The notes under the pieces were generated by a model. The model searched no databases. It was not told the DNA's origin and was given only the letters and a program-made list of their open reading frames with translations. A program made the position numbers and the translations under genes. From Microcaldota archaeon (GTDB lineage: Archaea > Micrarchaeota > Micrarchaeia > Micrarchaeales > Micrarchaeaceae), in the NCBI GenBank assembly GCA_021829015.1, contig JAJZOJ010000006.1:1-56129 (forward strand): a stretch of DNA of 56,129 bases, given 5' to 3'. This document shows, piece after piece, positions 1 through 9,206 of the stretch; the stretch's first letter is position 1, and each line of letters opens with the position of its first letter.

Positions 1-39
1 AAGTAATAAAAAGATGCACTAAGCAATTATACAGAATAT

Positions 40-125
40 GCAGGGATAGCAAAGCATGGCCAAATGCGCAGGGCTTAGGACCCTGTCCCTTAGCGGGTTC
101 GGGAGTTCAAATCTCCCTCCCTGCA
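40..125 (+). tRNA. tRNA-Leu (anticodon UAG)
   Basis: The acceptor stem GCAGGGA (40-46) pairs with TCCCTGC (118-124). The anticodon stem CAGGG/CCCTG encloses the loop CTTAGGA, which gives anticodon TAG. A long class II variable arm follows, and the T arm is GGGAG-TTCAAAT-CTCCC. The long variable arm plus the anticodon identify a leucine tRNA. CCA is not encoded and no intron is seen. An accessory-looking ATPase gene follows about 110 bp downstream. Confidence 0.93.
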
Positions 126-196
126 TAATTATGCTATTATAAAACGGAACGATAAAATGGAACGACGGAACGGAATGCATAATAATATTAGCGTAT

Positions 197-215
197 TAAT
201 AATACTGTATTATTA
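197..215. promoter_or_regulatory. Inverted repeat upstream of the DUF234 ATPase gene
   Basis: TAATAATAC-T-GTATTATTA is a perfect 9-bp inverted repeat around a single base. It ends 18 bp before the ATG at 234, in an AT-rich leader between tRNA-Leu and the ATPase gene. Its place near the expected transcription start suggests an operator, but the binding protein is unknown. Confidence 0.35.
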
Positions 216-233
216 TGATAATATAGTGATTAA

Positions 234-1658
234 ATGCCTTCGAAGTTTTTTGATAGGGCAAGGGAGACTGCCTCGTTGGAGGAACGCTACAATAAGGCCA
301 TTAAAGGTGCAGGGTCGCTCGTCGTACTATACGGTAGAAGGCGCGTAGGGAAAACGGAGCTTGTCAGGCATTTCCTGGAGGGCATCGATTCCCCCAAGCT
401 ATATTTTTATGTGGACCTTGCCGAGCGGCGGGTGCTTCTTGACGCGCTTCAAAAAAGCATTCAGGAACAGCTTGGCGGCAATGTTGTGTTCTCCGATTTC
501 GACGACTTCTTCGCTTACATAAGGAATATGGCGGCTGGGAAGCGTTTTGTGCTGGTAATGGACGAATTCCAACGATTCCTTAGCGTAGCGCCGGAAGCAA
601 TAACCCTTATCCAAAAGCATTGGGATAACGGTCTCAAAAACATGAAGATAATGATAGTACTTGTTGGCTCATCAATTGGGATGATAGAGAAGATAACTGG
701 CAGCAAGGCGGGGGCATTGTATGGACGTTCTGACAGGATAAAGATCTCCCCTTTCAGATACGCTGATTTCAGATTGATGTTCTCCGAACTCAACGAAGCG
801 GATAAAGTGGTAAGGTACGCGGTGTTTGGCGGCACCCCGTATTACCTGGAAAAAACTCTTGCCTTCAGCGACACGCTGTCTGCCATAGATGAGCTTGTAA
901 TAAAAAAGGACGGCAGCCTCTCTGAGGAGCCCAAAACCTTGCTTGAATACGAGAATCTCAGGACCCATGCGCGGTACAATTCCATACTCCAGTCGATATC
1001 ATCCGGAAAGGAGGTTTTAAAAGAGATATCGGATTTCACCAGGGTACCTGCCACTGCACTGCCACCATATCTAACGAAACTCGACGAGTTGCTGTCGCTG
1101 GTTGAGAAAAAGGATCCCGTGCTTGGAAAGGAACGGCTGAAAAGATATAGGATAAGCGACAACTTCTTCAGATTCTGGTACAAATTCGTATTCGAGAACC
1201 AGACCACGATAAATTTGGAAAACAGGTCACTGGTAAGGGAAAAGATAAAGTCAGAACTCAATTCATACACTGGGAAGCTGTTTGAGGACGTCATCAAGGA
1301 ACTCCTGATATTGTACCAAGGCAGGAAAATTGGGAACATGCCCATAAATTTTGACGAAATAGGGTCCTGGTGGAACAGGAGCAGCGAAGAGATAGACATT
1401 GTTGCGGTGAATAAAAGGGAAAAGCGCATAATTGTTGGAGAGGTGAAATGGTCTTCACATCCAATAAATGAGGACGTCTTAAACGAACTGGTCAGAAGAT
1501 CAAAGCTTATAGGCACCACGGGCTCATATGAATACATGCTGGTATCAAAGGCGGGGTTCACCAACAAATGCCTGGAAAGGGCAAAGGAACTTGGCGCATT
1601 GTGCCTTGATATCAATGACGTGAAGCGGCTTTTCGATGATGCAGGCACCAAGAGTTGA
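234..1658 (+). CDS. Archaeal AAA ATPase with C-terminal DUF234 domain
   Basis: This 474-aa protein has a P-loop ATPase domain of the archaeal ATPase type. Walker A is GRRRVGKT (about 34-41) and Walker B is VLVMDEFQRF (about 105-114). A winged-helix-like middle follows. The C-terminal DUF234 part carries EIDIVAV and GEVKW (about 386-405), which fit the D...ExK core of a PD-(D/E)XK-type fold. The ATG at 234 is preceded by GTGAT. The family is abundant in archaea, often beside tRNAs or in mobile regions, but its substrate is not known; a role in DNA handling or defence is inference. The gene stands alone between tRNA-Leu and a Nudix gene. Confidence 0.85.
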   Translation: MPSKFFDRARETASLEERYNKAIKGAGSLVVLYGRRRVGKTELVRHFLEGIDSPKLYFYVDLAERRVLLDALQKSIQEQLGGNVVFSDFDDFFAYIRNMAAGKRFVLVMDEFQRFLSVAPEAITLIQKHWDNGLKNMKIMIVLVGSSIGMIEKITGSKAGALYGRSDRIKISPFRYADFRLMFSELNEADKVVRYAVFGGTPYYLEKTLAFSDTLSAIDELVIKKDGSLSEEPKTLLEYENLRTHARYNSILQSISSGKEVLKEISDFTRVPATALPPYLTKLDELLSLVEKKDPVLGKERLKRYRISDNFFRFWYKFVFENQTTINLENRSLVREKIKSELNSYTGKLFEDVIKELLILYQGRKIGNMPINFDEIGSWWNRSSEEIDIVAVNKREKRIIVGEVKWSSHPINEDVLNELVRRSKLIGTTGSYEYMLVSKAGFTNKCLERAKELGALCLDINDVKRLFDDAGTKS

Positions 1659-1716
1659 AAGATAGCGGCCCCATGCAGCCTTTTAAGTATTGCCTGAAAA
1701 GCATGCATGAGGGAGC

Positions 1717-2232
1717 ATGATGGGAAAGATTGTTCACAGGAACAACTTCTTCAACGTGGTGGAATCGCAGCTCAATGTCCACGGGAGGAAGGCGAGGATG
1801 TACTGGGTATCGAAGCCAGATACCGTTGCGGTGCTCCCGATACACAAGGACGGCAGCATAATTATCGAGCGGCAGTTCCGCGCTGCGGTTGGCAAGCACA
1901 TATACGAATTGCCTGCTGGACACATAGACAAGGGCGAGAGGCCGCTGCATGCGGCCAAGAGGGAGCTGGAGGAGGAGACTGGGCTCCATGCATCCAGAAT
2001 CAGGCTTCTTGCAACTACATACCCTTCGCCTGGGGTACTGGACGGGAAGGAATACCTGTATGCCGCAGAGGGGCTCACCAAGGGCAGGACCAGCATGGAT
2101 CCGGATGAGATCATAGGCACCGAAAGGGTAAGCATGAGCAGGGCCCTGGGCATGGTGAGGTCTGGGAAGATAATGGACACGAAGTCAATCGCGGCAATAC
2201 TGCTCTACCGCATGGAGAAAATTGGCAAATGA
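1717..2232 (+). CDS. Nudix hydrolase, ADP-ribose pyrophosphatase-like
   Basis: The 171-aa protein contains a complete Nudix box, beginning GHIDKGERPL and ending KRELEEETG, with the REx2EE metal-binding core. The surrounding sequence, with LPAGH just before the box and a following GVLDGKEYLYAAEGL stretch, resembles ADP-sugar pyrophosphatases of the NudF type, which hydrolyse ADP-ribose to AMP and ribose 5-phosphate. The substrate is inferred from family resemblance only. The permease gene starts 12 bp downstream, so the two are probably co-transcribed. This is the first of four Nudix-fold genes in the window. Confidence 0.88.
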   Translation: MMGKIVHRNNFFNVVESQLNVHGRKARMYWVSKPDTVAVLPIHKDGSIIIERQFRAAVGKHIYELPAGHIDKGERPLHAAKRELEEETGLHASRIRLLATTYPSPGVLDGKEYLYAAEGLTKGRTSMDPDEIIGTERVSMSRALGMVRSGKIMDTKSIAAILLYRMEKIGK

Positions 2233-2244
2233 TGCGGTGATATA

Positions 2245-3576
2245 TTGGCTGGACCAAGACTGAAGCGCACGCTGAGCCTCTTCGATTCGGTTATGATAAA
2301 CCTTGGCGCGATAATAGGTGCAGGGATATTCGTCGTAATAGGCATAGCCGTGGAGCGTGCAGGCCCGTCCATAGTGGTCTCGCTGCTCCTCGGCGCCCTC
2401 ATAGCGCTCTTCACAGGACTGAGCTTCTCGGAGATAGCCCTGCACGTCACCAAGGAAGGAGGGGTATACGAGTTCGCGAAGGAGACGATAGGCAGCTTCC
2501 CAGGATTCATGAGCGGGTGGACGTGGAACATGGGCAACATGATACTCGTGTCCGCGGTGCTGATAAGCATGGGCAGCTACATAAACGCGCTCTTCGGGAC
2601 CCACGTAGCGGTCGCCTACTTCGCGATTCCAGGCCTTGTCTTATTCACGGCAATCAACATGCTTGGCATGAAGAACTCGGCGAAGACGATAAGATGGCTC
2701 GTGTTCATCAACGTCGCGGCACTGCTGATATTCGTCGTAGCAGGGAGTTTCTTCTTCAAAGGAGGCAACTTCTCCACATTCGCGCCGAACGGGATTTCAG
2801 GGACCTTTGCCGGGACAGCTGTGATATTCTTCGCATTCACCGGCTTTTCAAGGATAGCAACGGTAACGGGAGAGGTCAAGGATCCCAAGAGGAACGTATC
2901 AAGGGCGATACTGATATCCATAGTAGCATCCACCTTGCTGTACATAGCAGTGGCTGTCGTTGCCGTGGGGATGCTGAACTACGTGCAGCTCGGCCACTCC
3001 TCCTCGCCGCTATCCTCCGCGATATCGATACTGGGCAATCCTGCCCTTGACATCGCCGTCGCGATAGGCGGCGTCGCAGCAACTGCCGGGGTCGCATTTA
3101 CCGGAATATTGGGCGTGTCGAGGGTCTTCTTCGCGATGGGGAGGGACAACGAGCTGCCGAAGGCATTCGGAAAGCTTGACAGGTTCGCGACGCCGAGCAA
3201 TGCGATACTGCTCACCTCATTCATAATAGCGCTGTTCGTGCTGTTCGTGAACTTCGGGCTGATAGTGAGGCTCGCGGATGCGGGGGTTTTAACTGCATAC
3301 GGGATAATAAACATAGCGGCATTCAGGCTGTCCATGAAGAAGAAAGGCAGGGACTTCATAAAGAGCAAATACTTCCCAATAATACCAGTTCTGGGGTTCA
3401 TCTCCGTTGCGGCCCTTGTGGTGTATCTCGGATCTGAAACAGTACTGATAACAGCTCTGATGCTCATTGCGGGTGCTGCATTCTACATGTTGTGGAACCG
3501 CGGCCATCATGGAAGGGTTCCTCGCATAAGCACAGTCAGGGCATTCGGAGCTAGCAGGCACCGCATCGCACAGTAA
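2245..3576 (+). CDS. APC-superfamily amino acid permease
   Basis: This 443-aa polytopic protein has about 12 predicted membrane segments. The N-terminal motif GAIIGAGIFVVIG is the substrate-binding TM1 signature of the APC amino acid/polyamine transporters, and GFSRIATVTGEVKDPKRN is the typical loop after TM6. The chosen start is TTG at 2245, placed 5 nt after GGTG in the short gap behind the Nudix gene. The protein probably imports amino acids by cation symport or antiport; the substrate cannot be read from the sequence. Confidence 0.9.
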   Translation: MAGPRLKRTLSLFDSVMINLGAIIGAGIFVVIGIAVERAGPSIVVSLLLGALIALFTGLSFSEIALHVTKEGGVYEFAKETIGSFPGFMSGWTWNMGNMILVSAVLISMGSYINALFGTHVAVAYFAIPGLVLFTAINMLGMKNSAKTIRWLVFINVAALLIFVVAGSFFFKGGNFSTFAPNGISGTFAGTAVIFFAFTGFSRIATVTGEVKDPKRNVSRAILISIVASTLLYIAVAVVAVGMLNYVQLGHSSSPLSSAISILGNPALDIAVAIGGVAATAGVAFTGILGVSRVFFAMGRDNELPKAFGKLDRFATPSNAILLTSFIIALFVLFVNFGLIVRLADAGVLTAYGIINIAAFRLSMKKKGRDFIKSKYFPIIPVLGFISVAALVVYLGSETVLITALMLIAGAAFYMLWNRGHHGRVPRISTVRAFGASRHRIAQ

Positions 3577-3618
3577 TTCTTAAAAGGATTAGTTGTATAG
3601 AGAGGTACTAGACCGATC

Positions 3619-5361
3619 ATGTCCCTGAAAGACCTGAACTACGTGCAAAAATGGTTCATCATAGGCGCGCTGATAGGCGTAATCGCAGGATTCGCGGCGC
3701 TGCTGATATTCTATACGATAAGGTTCGTCGAGACTATATTCCTATCAAGCTTCGTGGGCTTCACGCCCCCGGTGCCGCTGGGAGAGACCGGCGGAACCCT
3801 GGCATACGTCTTCGCAGCGCAGCATTATCTCCTGCTGCCAGTGAGCATATTCGTCGGCGCACTGATATCCGGCTACCTGATATACAAGTTCGCGCCGGAG
3901 ACTGAGGGCCACGGGAGCGATGCGGTCATAAGGTCGTTCCACAACAAGGATGGCGCGAGCAGGGCCAGGGTCCCGCTCGTCAAGCTCGTCACCGCCGCAC
4001 TCACCATCGGAAGCGGAGGCTCGGGCGGCAGGGAAGGGCCTACTGCGCAGATAACTGCCGGATTGGGCCACCTCCTGGCAAAGCACCTAAACATAACGAA
4101 GAGCGACAGGCGCACGATAACCGCTGTTGCGATGGGCGCGGGAATAGGTACGATATTCAAGGCGCCCTTCGGCGGAGCGCTGCTCGCTGCCGAGATACTC
4201 TACAGGCACGACATGGAAGTCGATGCGATATTCCCCGGAATAGTCGCCAGCATAATAGGCTTCACGATATTCGGCGCCTTCACTGGCTACACCCCCATGT
4301 TCGGGGTAACCAGCGGAATACTCGGGTTCATGTTCAATCCCTTCATCCTGCCGTTGCTATTGGTACTCGGTGTGCTCACGGGACTGTTCGCCAGGCTTTA
4401 TGTCGGCGTATTCTACTACGTGCAGTACCTGTTCAGGAAGCTGCGCACCAGCAATTACATAAAGCCGGCCATAGGGGCCCTGGGCACCGCGGCGATAGTG
4501 CTGATATTCCCCGAGGTCGCAGGAGTTGGGTATGGGTGGACGCAGCTCATGATATCCGGCAGCTACAAGACCTTCATAAATACATTCGGCATGCCTCTGG
4601 CCCTCTTCTTCCTTGTCCTGGCCATAGCCAAGATAGTCGCCACGTCTACAAGCATAGCGTCAGGGGGAAGCGGAGGCGTATTCTCCCCGGGTATATTCAC
4701 CGGCGCATCAGTTGGGATATTCGCAGGATTGATATTCAACCACATGTTCCCGGCGATAGTCCCACTGCCCCTGGTCGGGGTCTTCGCGATAATAGGGATG
4801 CTCTCATTCTTCGGCGCAGCTGGCAAGGTGCCGATTGCCGTAACGGTCATGGTGCTGGAGATGACAGGAAGCCTAGCGATGCTTCCTGCTGCGATGTTCA
4901 GCATAGCGCTTGCGCTCATAGTCTCAGGCAACGGCTCGATATACAACTCCCAGGTGAATACTAGAAGGGACTCCCCGGCGCACATAGAGGAATACTACAG
5001 CCCCCTTATGAAAAAGGTCAAGGTGTCGAGCGTGATGAACAGGAACATGCACATCTCGCCGAACGAGACCCTTGGGTTCGCCGAGCGCTTCATGAAGAGG
5101 AATGCGCTCATGTCCGCGCCAATTGTCGATGGTAATAGGTTCCTTGGGGCGATATACATGGAGGATGCTGTGCATGTCAGGGACTCCAACCTGGCTGTGA
5201 AGAGATTCACTAAGCACGTTGCCCACGTGAACATCGGCACAACCGCCGAGAGCGCATGGCATGCGATGATAAAGAACGGCGCAGGGTGGTGCGCGGTGCT
5301 TGACAACGGCAAGTACGTGGGCGCAGTCGAGATGAGGAAGATATTCAGGAAGTACCGCTAG
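3619..5361 (+). CDS. ClC-family chloride channel/antiporter with C-terminal CBS pair
   Basis: The 580-aa protein has a ClC membrane core of about 10-12 helices. It carries GSGGSGGREGPTAQ (near residues 133-146), the GxxGP selectivity-filter region, and a second glycine-rich segment GGSGGVFSPGIF near residue 350. After residue about 465 comes a soluble region with two CBS-like units, which in this family bind adenine nucleotides and regulate gating. The ATG at 3619 follows a TATA-like TTCTTAAAAGG around 3577. Whether it is a channel or a Cl-/H+ exchanger is not resolved. Confidence 0.92.
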   Translation: MSLKDLNYVQKWFIIGALIGVIAGFAALLIFYTIRFVETIFLSSFVGFTPPVPLGETGGTLAYVFAAQHYLLLPVSIFVGALISGYLIYKFAPETEGHGSDAVIRSFHNKDGASRARVPLVKLVTAALTIGSGGSGGREGPTAQITAGLGHLLAKHLNITKSDRRTITAVAMGAGIGTIFKAPFGGALLAAEILYRHDMEVDAIFPGIVASIIGFTIFGAFTGYTPMFGVTSGILGFMFNPFILPLLLVLGVLTGLFARLYVGVFYYVQYLFRKLRTSNYIKPAIGALGTAAIVLIFPEVAGVGYGWTQLMISGSYKTFINTFGMPLALFFLVLAIAKIVATSTSIASGGSGGVFSPGIFTGASVGIFAGLIFNHMFPAIVPLPLVGVFAIIGMLSFFGAAGKVPIAVTVMVLEMTGSLAMLPAAMFSIALALIVSGNGSIYNSQVNTRRDSPAHIEEYYSPLMKKVKVSSVMNRNMHISPNETLGFAERFMKRNALMSAPIVDGNRFLGAIYMEDAVHVRDSNLAVKRFTKHVAHVNIGTTAESAWHAMIKNGAGWCAVLDNGKYVGAVEMRKIFRKYR

Positions 5362-5398
5362 GTCCGATTGGGGCGATATTCCGGAAATACAGCAGGCT

Positions 5399-6478
5399 TC
5401 AGAGCGACCTGTTTATAAGGAATTCCGCAAGCTCCTTCAGCTTCCTCTTCGCATCGGATTCCTTGAGGGTGCTATCTATCCCTTTCCATGCATCCCTGAC
5501 AATCTTGGCCTCGAGCTCCTTGACGTACTCCTCAGATTTGTACTTGAATATTATCGATATAGCCTCCTCTATGAGCTTCCTCTCCGTCGTGTGCATCTTA
5601 AGTATCTCGGTGAGCCTCCTTTTGTCGTTCTCGTCTGCATTGGCTAGCGCATGGACCACCATAAGGGTTATCTTCCCCTCGGTTATGTCCTCACCGCTGC
5701 CTCCCTTGCTAGCTGCGACGGCGCTGTCCGTTATGTTAAGAAGGTCGTCCTGCAGCTGGAATGCTACGCCTATGGATGCCCCGAAAGCCCCGAGCCTGTT
5801 GACCGTCTCCTCGTCGGCACCTCCAAGTATGCCGCCGAGCTTCGCCGACATGTTGGCCAGCACCCCGGTCTTCGAATATGCCATCTGCATGTATTCGCTC
5901 TCGGTTACCTTGAGTGGGTCCACGAGCGCCCTGTGCCATGCGATGTCAGTCGCCTGGCCGAGCGTGACCCTGAGCATCTCCCTCTCGTACACGTCGATCA
6001 GGCGGGCCTTGGTCTCCTTCGTCAGCTTCGGGCTGTCCATCATCGCCACTATCGGGAAATAGAACATGAAATCCCCTAGGTTGATCGCAACGTCGGCCCC
6101 GTACTTGACATGCACCGCTGGAGACCCCCTCCTCATCTCGGAGTTGTCCTCCAGGTCATCGTGTATTAGCGTGGCATTGTGTATTATTTCCGGTATTATG
6201 GAGAATTCCGTGAAGTTGGATGAGTTGCCACCAAGGGCGTCTATCACCGCGAGCATCAGTACCGGCCTCCACCTCTTGCCCCCCAGGCCAAGGATGTACT
6301 TGGCAGGCTCAACAATTGATTTCTCCAAAGCCGATGAATCGTATTTGTAGCCGCTCCTGCCCAAGATATACTCGAGGTTCCTCACCGATGTCTTGTCCGT
6401 CAGGTAGCTGTTGATGTCCCTGTCTACAGAACCCGCCCTTTCCTTAATATAATCCATTATTTCGGAATTGCTGTCCAT
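5399..6478 (-). CDS. idsA: Isoprenyl (geranylgeranyl/farnesyl) diphosphate synthase
   Basis: The 359-aa trans-prenyltransferase has the first aspartate-rich motif DDLED followed by RRGSPAVH, and the second motif FQLQDDLLNITD. GGKRWRPVLML is the N-terminal substrate-binding region. Such enzymes condense IPP with allylic diphosphates to make the C20 chain of archaeal ether lipids. The gene is transcribed divergently from the radical SAM gene. Chain length cannot be fixed from the motifs alone, so the GGPP assignment is inference from archaeal physiology. Confidence 0.9.
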   Translation of the reverse strand: MDSNSEIMDYIKERAGSVDRDINSYLTDKTSVRNLEYILGRSGYKYDSSALEKSIVEPAKYILGLGGKRWRPVLMLAVIDALGGNSSNFTEFSIIPEIIHNATLIHDDLEDNSEMRRGSPAVHVKYGADVAINLGDFMFYFPIVAMMDSPKLTKETKARLIDVYEREMLRVTLGQATDIAWHRALVDPLKVTESEYMQMAYSKTGVLANMSAKLGGILGGADEETVNRLGAFGASIGVAFQLQDDLLNITDSAVAASKGGSGEDITEGKITLMVVHALANADENDKRRLTEILKMHTTERKLIEEAISIIFKYKSEEYVKELEAKIVRDAWKGIDSTLKESDAKRKLKELAEFLINRSL

Positions 6479-6539
6479 GGTTAGTATTCACCCAAACTGA
6501 TTATAAAGCTGCCGAGCGTATTCGTCGCATGGCGTTATG

Positions 6540-6553
6540 TTTAAATATAAAGA
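6540..6553 (+). promoter_or_regulatory. TATA box for the radical SAM gene
   Basis: TTTAAATATAAAGA is a near-consensus archaeal TATA box. A start of transcription about 25 bp downstream would fall near 6570, immediately before GGTG and the TTG at 6581. Confidence 0.6.
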
Positions 6554-6580
6554 AATCCATAATGTCAAAAGGTGCTAAGA

Positions 6581-7642
6581 TTGCCTACAGGTAAGCTAAT
6601 GGGTCTGGCCGCCACGGCAGTAAAGAGCAACTTCGTGCTACTGGACAGGCCGTACAAGCTAAATTTCTGCATAACCTACAGGTGCCAGAGCCGCTGCGCC
6701 ACCTGCAACATATGGCAGCTGCAGCCCAAGGGGGAGCTGCAGCTCAGCGAGATACAGGAGTTCGCGAAGAAGAACGATTACTTCAAGTGGATAGAGCTGA
6801 CTGGGGGAGAGCCCTTCCTCAGGAGCGACATAGTCGAGGTAGCAAGGGCATTCAAGGATAATTCTAAGAGCCTGTACATACTTACGATGCCTACGAATTC
6901 CCTATGCAACCAGGAGATGGTAGAGAGGAAGCTCAGGGAGATACTGTCCTTGGGGATACCGAGGGTAGCAATAACCGTAAGCCTTGACGGGTACAGGGAG
7001 CTCCATGACAGCATACGCGGCATACCTGGGAATTACGACAGGGCGATATCTATGTTCAAGCTGCTCAAGTCGATGAGCAAGGAGTTCGACAACCTCTTCT
7101 TCGTATTCGGGTACACCCTAAGCAAGTTCAACAAGGGCTCGTTCGCGAAGACCTTTGAGGAGGTCAAGAAGGAGATACCTGACATACGCTACAACGACTT
7201 CCACATCAACCTCGCGCAGGTCTCGTCAAACTACTACGGCAACAGCAACGACGACATAAGGGTCAACAATCCCGAAGTTGTCGGAGAGCTGGAGTCGATA
7301 CTAAAGGGCAGGGAGTTCGAGCTTGGGGTAATACCGATGATAGAGACCGCCTTCACGAGGAAACTTGTGGAATACGCCAAGACCGGAACCGCGCCGATGA
7401 AAAGCAGGAGCCTAGAGGCATCGGTGTTCATGGACAGCTACGGTAACGTATACCCGTCCATAATGTGGGACAGGAAGGTCGGAAACGTCCGCGAGGTCTC
7501 ATATGACCTTATGGCATTGTGGAACAACAAGGCCGCCCAGTCCGTAAGGGCCGACCTGCAGGAGGGCAGGGAGCCCAAGCAATGGACATCATGCGAGGCA
7601 TACCAGACGCTCACAGGCAACATAATGAGCATATTTCTGTAA
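6581..7642 (+). CDS. Radical SAM protein
   Basis: The [4Fe-4S] cluster motif is CQSRCATC (CxxxCxxC), followed by the SAM-binding glycine motif ELTGGEPFLR. Other features fit the SPASM/Twitch-like or MoaA-like radical SAM group, for example AITVSLDGYRELHDSIRG. The C-terminal part has single Cys residues but no clear full SPASM cluster motif. I chose the TTG at 6581 (353 aa) because GGTG lies 6 nt upstream; a GTG at 6572 is the alternative. The gene is followed 11 bp later by a secreted-protein gene and then a GT2 glycosyltransferase. Its substrate is unknown; modification of a surface molecule is a guess from context. Confidence 0.85.
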   Translation: MPTGKLMGLAATAVKSNFVLLDRPYKLNFCITYRCQSRCATCNIWQLQPKGELQLSEIQEFAKKNDYFKWIELTGGEPFLRSDIVEVARAFKDNSKSLYILTMPTNSLCNQEMVERKLREILSLGIPRVAITVSLDGYRELHDSIRGIPGNYDRAISMFKLLKSMSKEFDNLFFVFGYTLSKFNKGSFAKTFEEVKKEIPDIRYNDFHINLAQVSSNYYGNSNDDIRVNNPEVVGELESILKGREFELGVIPMIETAFTRKLVEYAKTGTAPMKSRSLEASVFMDSYGNVYPSIMWDRKVGNVREVSYDLMALWNNKAAQSVRADLQEGREPKQWTSCEAYQTLTGNIMSIFL

Positions 7643-7653
7643 TAGTGGATGGA

Positions 7654-8469
7654 ATGAAAGCGCTTCTCTATGCCGCGGTTGCGATGGCCATCATGGCATC
7701 CCTTGCAGGCGCGTCCACCGTTACCCTTACGGGATCATGCTATTCTAACGTAGTGAACCAGACCAACAACTACATAACATTCAACCTCGCCAACTCCGGC
7801 AATGGTACCGCGACAAACCTGCTCATAGAGCCGATAATAGACGGGGCATCAACGAGCAACGCAACCTTGCTGATACCTTTGGTAGCTCCTGGCGGCAGGT
7901 ACTCGGAAAGGATATACCTATCAAACTTCACGATGCCCGGGAGCTATGCGGAGAGGTTCGTTGCAAGGTATTCTCAGGGCAGCTCGACCTTCACTACCCT
8001 ATTCCCGTGCATAGTCAACATCGAGACCAATGCGCAGAGCCTGATCGGGATAACGGGCCTCTCGGCGCATGACGGCATGCTCGATGTCAACATGTCAAAC
8101 ATAGCGGATTATCCGATAGTCGCGAACATATCGGTATTCGCGCCTCCGTCCTTCAGCTTCCCGAACGGCACGCGCAGCGTGACTGTAAACCAGTATTCGG
8201 TATCCAATACCTCTTTCACCTTCTCGTCACCCAAGTACTCGAATGCTGAGTTTCCGGTCGCAGTTGCTGTATCCTATGCAAGCAAGGGCGTGCACTATTC
8301 TACCCTTGCCATAACAGCGATATCATACGGCTCAAGCGGCACCGCTGCATCGAAGGGCGGCAGCAGCATATTGCTAATCGCGATAGGCCTGGTGATAGCC
8401 GCGGTGTTGGCGCTGATCGTAGCGTCGGTATTCGTAAACCGGCGCAGGAAAAGGGCGCATCACGAGTAG
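7654..8469 (+). CDS. Secreted, membrane-anchored surface protein
   Basis: The 271-aa protein begins with a signal peptide (MKALLYAAVAMAIMASLAGAS). A beta-rich extracellular region carries several N-glycosylation sequons (NGT, NAT, NMS, NTS). A C-terminal hydrophobic anchor (LLIAIGLVIAAVLALIVASV) is followed by the basic stop-transfer tail NRRRKR. The open frame extends upstream into the radical SAM gene, but the ATG at 7654 gives a clean signal peptide. Topology suggests a cell-surface protein with CARDB-like or S-layer-like beta domains. No specific function is recognised. Confidence 0.75.
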   Translation: MKALLYAAVAMAIMASLAGASTVTLTGSCYSNVVNQTNNYITFNLANSGNGTATNLLIEPIIDGASTSNATLLIPLVAPGGRYSERIYLSNFTMPGSYAERFVARYSQGSSTFTTLFPCIVNIETNAQSLIGITGLSAHDGMLDVNMSNIADYPIVANISVFAPPSFSFPNGTRSVTVNQYSVSNTSFTFSSPKYSNAEFPVAVAVSYASKGVHYSTLAITAISYGSSGTAASKGGSSILLIAIGLVIAAVLALIVASVFVNRRRKRAHHE

Positions 8470-8481
8470 AGCGGTGAGCTG

Positions 8482-9153
8482 TTGGCAAGGCCCTATGTTA
8501 GCATAATAATACCGACCCTGAACGAGGGCCGCAACATGAATGCGCTGATGAAGGGCATAGGCGAGGTAATGCGGCAGTACCGCTACGAGGTAGTAATAGT
8601 CGACGGCCATTCAAGGGACAATACTGTTGCGCTTGCAAGGAAGCATGGCGCAAGGGTGATATACGACAACAGGGGCAAGGGCTCAGCGCTCATAAAGGGG
8701 ATGGCTGCAGCAAGGGGGGCCATAACGATATCCATGGATGCGGATCTCTCGAACAGGCCGAACGAGCTCCGACTCCTTATTGCGGGAATCGAGGCGGGCT
8801 ACGACGTCTGCATGGGATCCAGGTTCCTGACCGGCGGCGGCTCAGATGACATGTCCCTGCACAGGAGGCTGGGGAACAAGGCATTCGTGGCGCTCGTCAA
8901 CATCATATACGGCTCCAACTACACCGACATGTGCTACGGCTACAGGAGCTTCGCCAGGGGCATCTCGAAAAGGATGAACCTGAAGGAGAAGGGATTCGGC
9001 ATAGAGACGGAGATAAGCATAAAGGCGCGTAAGATGCGCATGAAGGTTCTGGAGGTCCCGAGCTACGAGAAGCTCAGGGCCTATGGCGAGGGAAAGCTGA
9101 GGAGCTTCTCCGACGGCTCCATAATACTGAGGACGATATTGAGGAACCTCTGA
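8482..9153 (+). CDS. Family 2 glycosyltransferase (dolichyl-phosphate mannose synthase-like)
   Basis: This 223-aa GT-A enzyme starts with VSIIIPTLNEGRN. It contains the metal/nucleotide-sugar motif SMDADLSNRPNE and GSRFLTGGG, as in DPM1-type enzymes that transfer a sugar to a polyprenyl phosphate. No C-terminal membrane domain is present. The TTG at 8482 follows GGTG by 5 nt. It is 12 bp behind the surface-protein gene, so the two are likely co-expressed, and it may feed protein glycosylation. The sugar and acceptor are inferred. Confidence 0.88.
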   Translation: MARPYVSIIIPTLNEGRNMNALMKGIGEVMRQYRYEVVIVDGHSRDNTVALARKHGARVIYDNRGKGSALIKGMAAARGAITISMDADLSNRPNELRLLIAGIEAGYDVCMGSRFLTGGGSDDMSLHRRLGNKAFVALVNIIYGSNYTDMCYGYRSFARGISKRMNLKEKGFGIETEISIKARKMRMKVLEVPSYEKLRAYGEGKLRSFSDGSIILRTILRNL

Positions 9154-9206
9154 GGCTGCAGAGACTGCTTAAATACATTTCGCATTAAATTAATCCCGGT
9201 AATAAC

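Noticed and set aside
157..348. 63-codon frame overlapping the ATPase start
   Set aside because: It overlaps the well-supported ATPase reading frame, has low-complexity AT-rich origin and no ribosome-binding site.
842..1708. Long frame antisense to the DUF234 ATPase
   Set aside because: It is explained by codon bias of the sense gene; its product is serine-rich with no recognisable fold.
5463..6062. Long frame antisense to the prenyl synthase
   Set aside because: It mirrors a strongly supported gene and shows only low-complexity Ser/Leu sequence.
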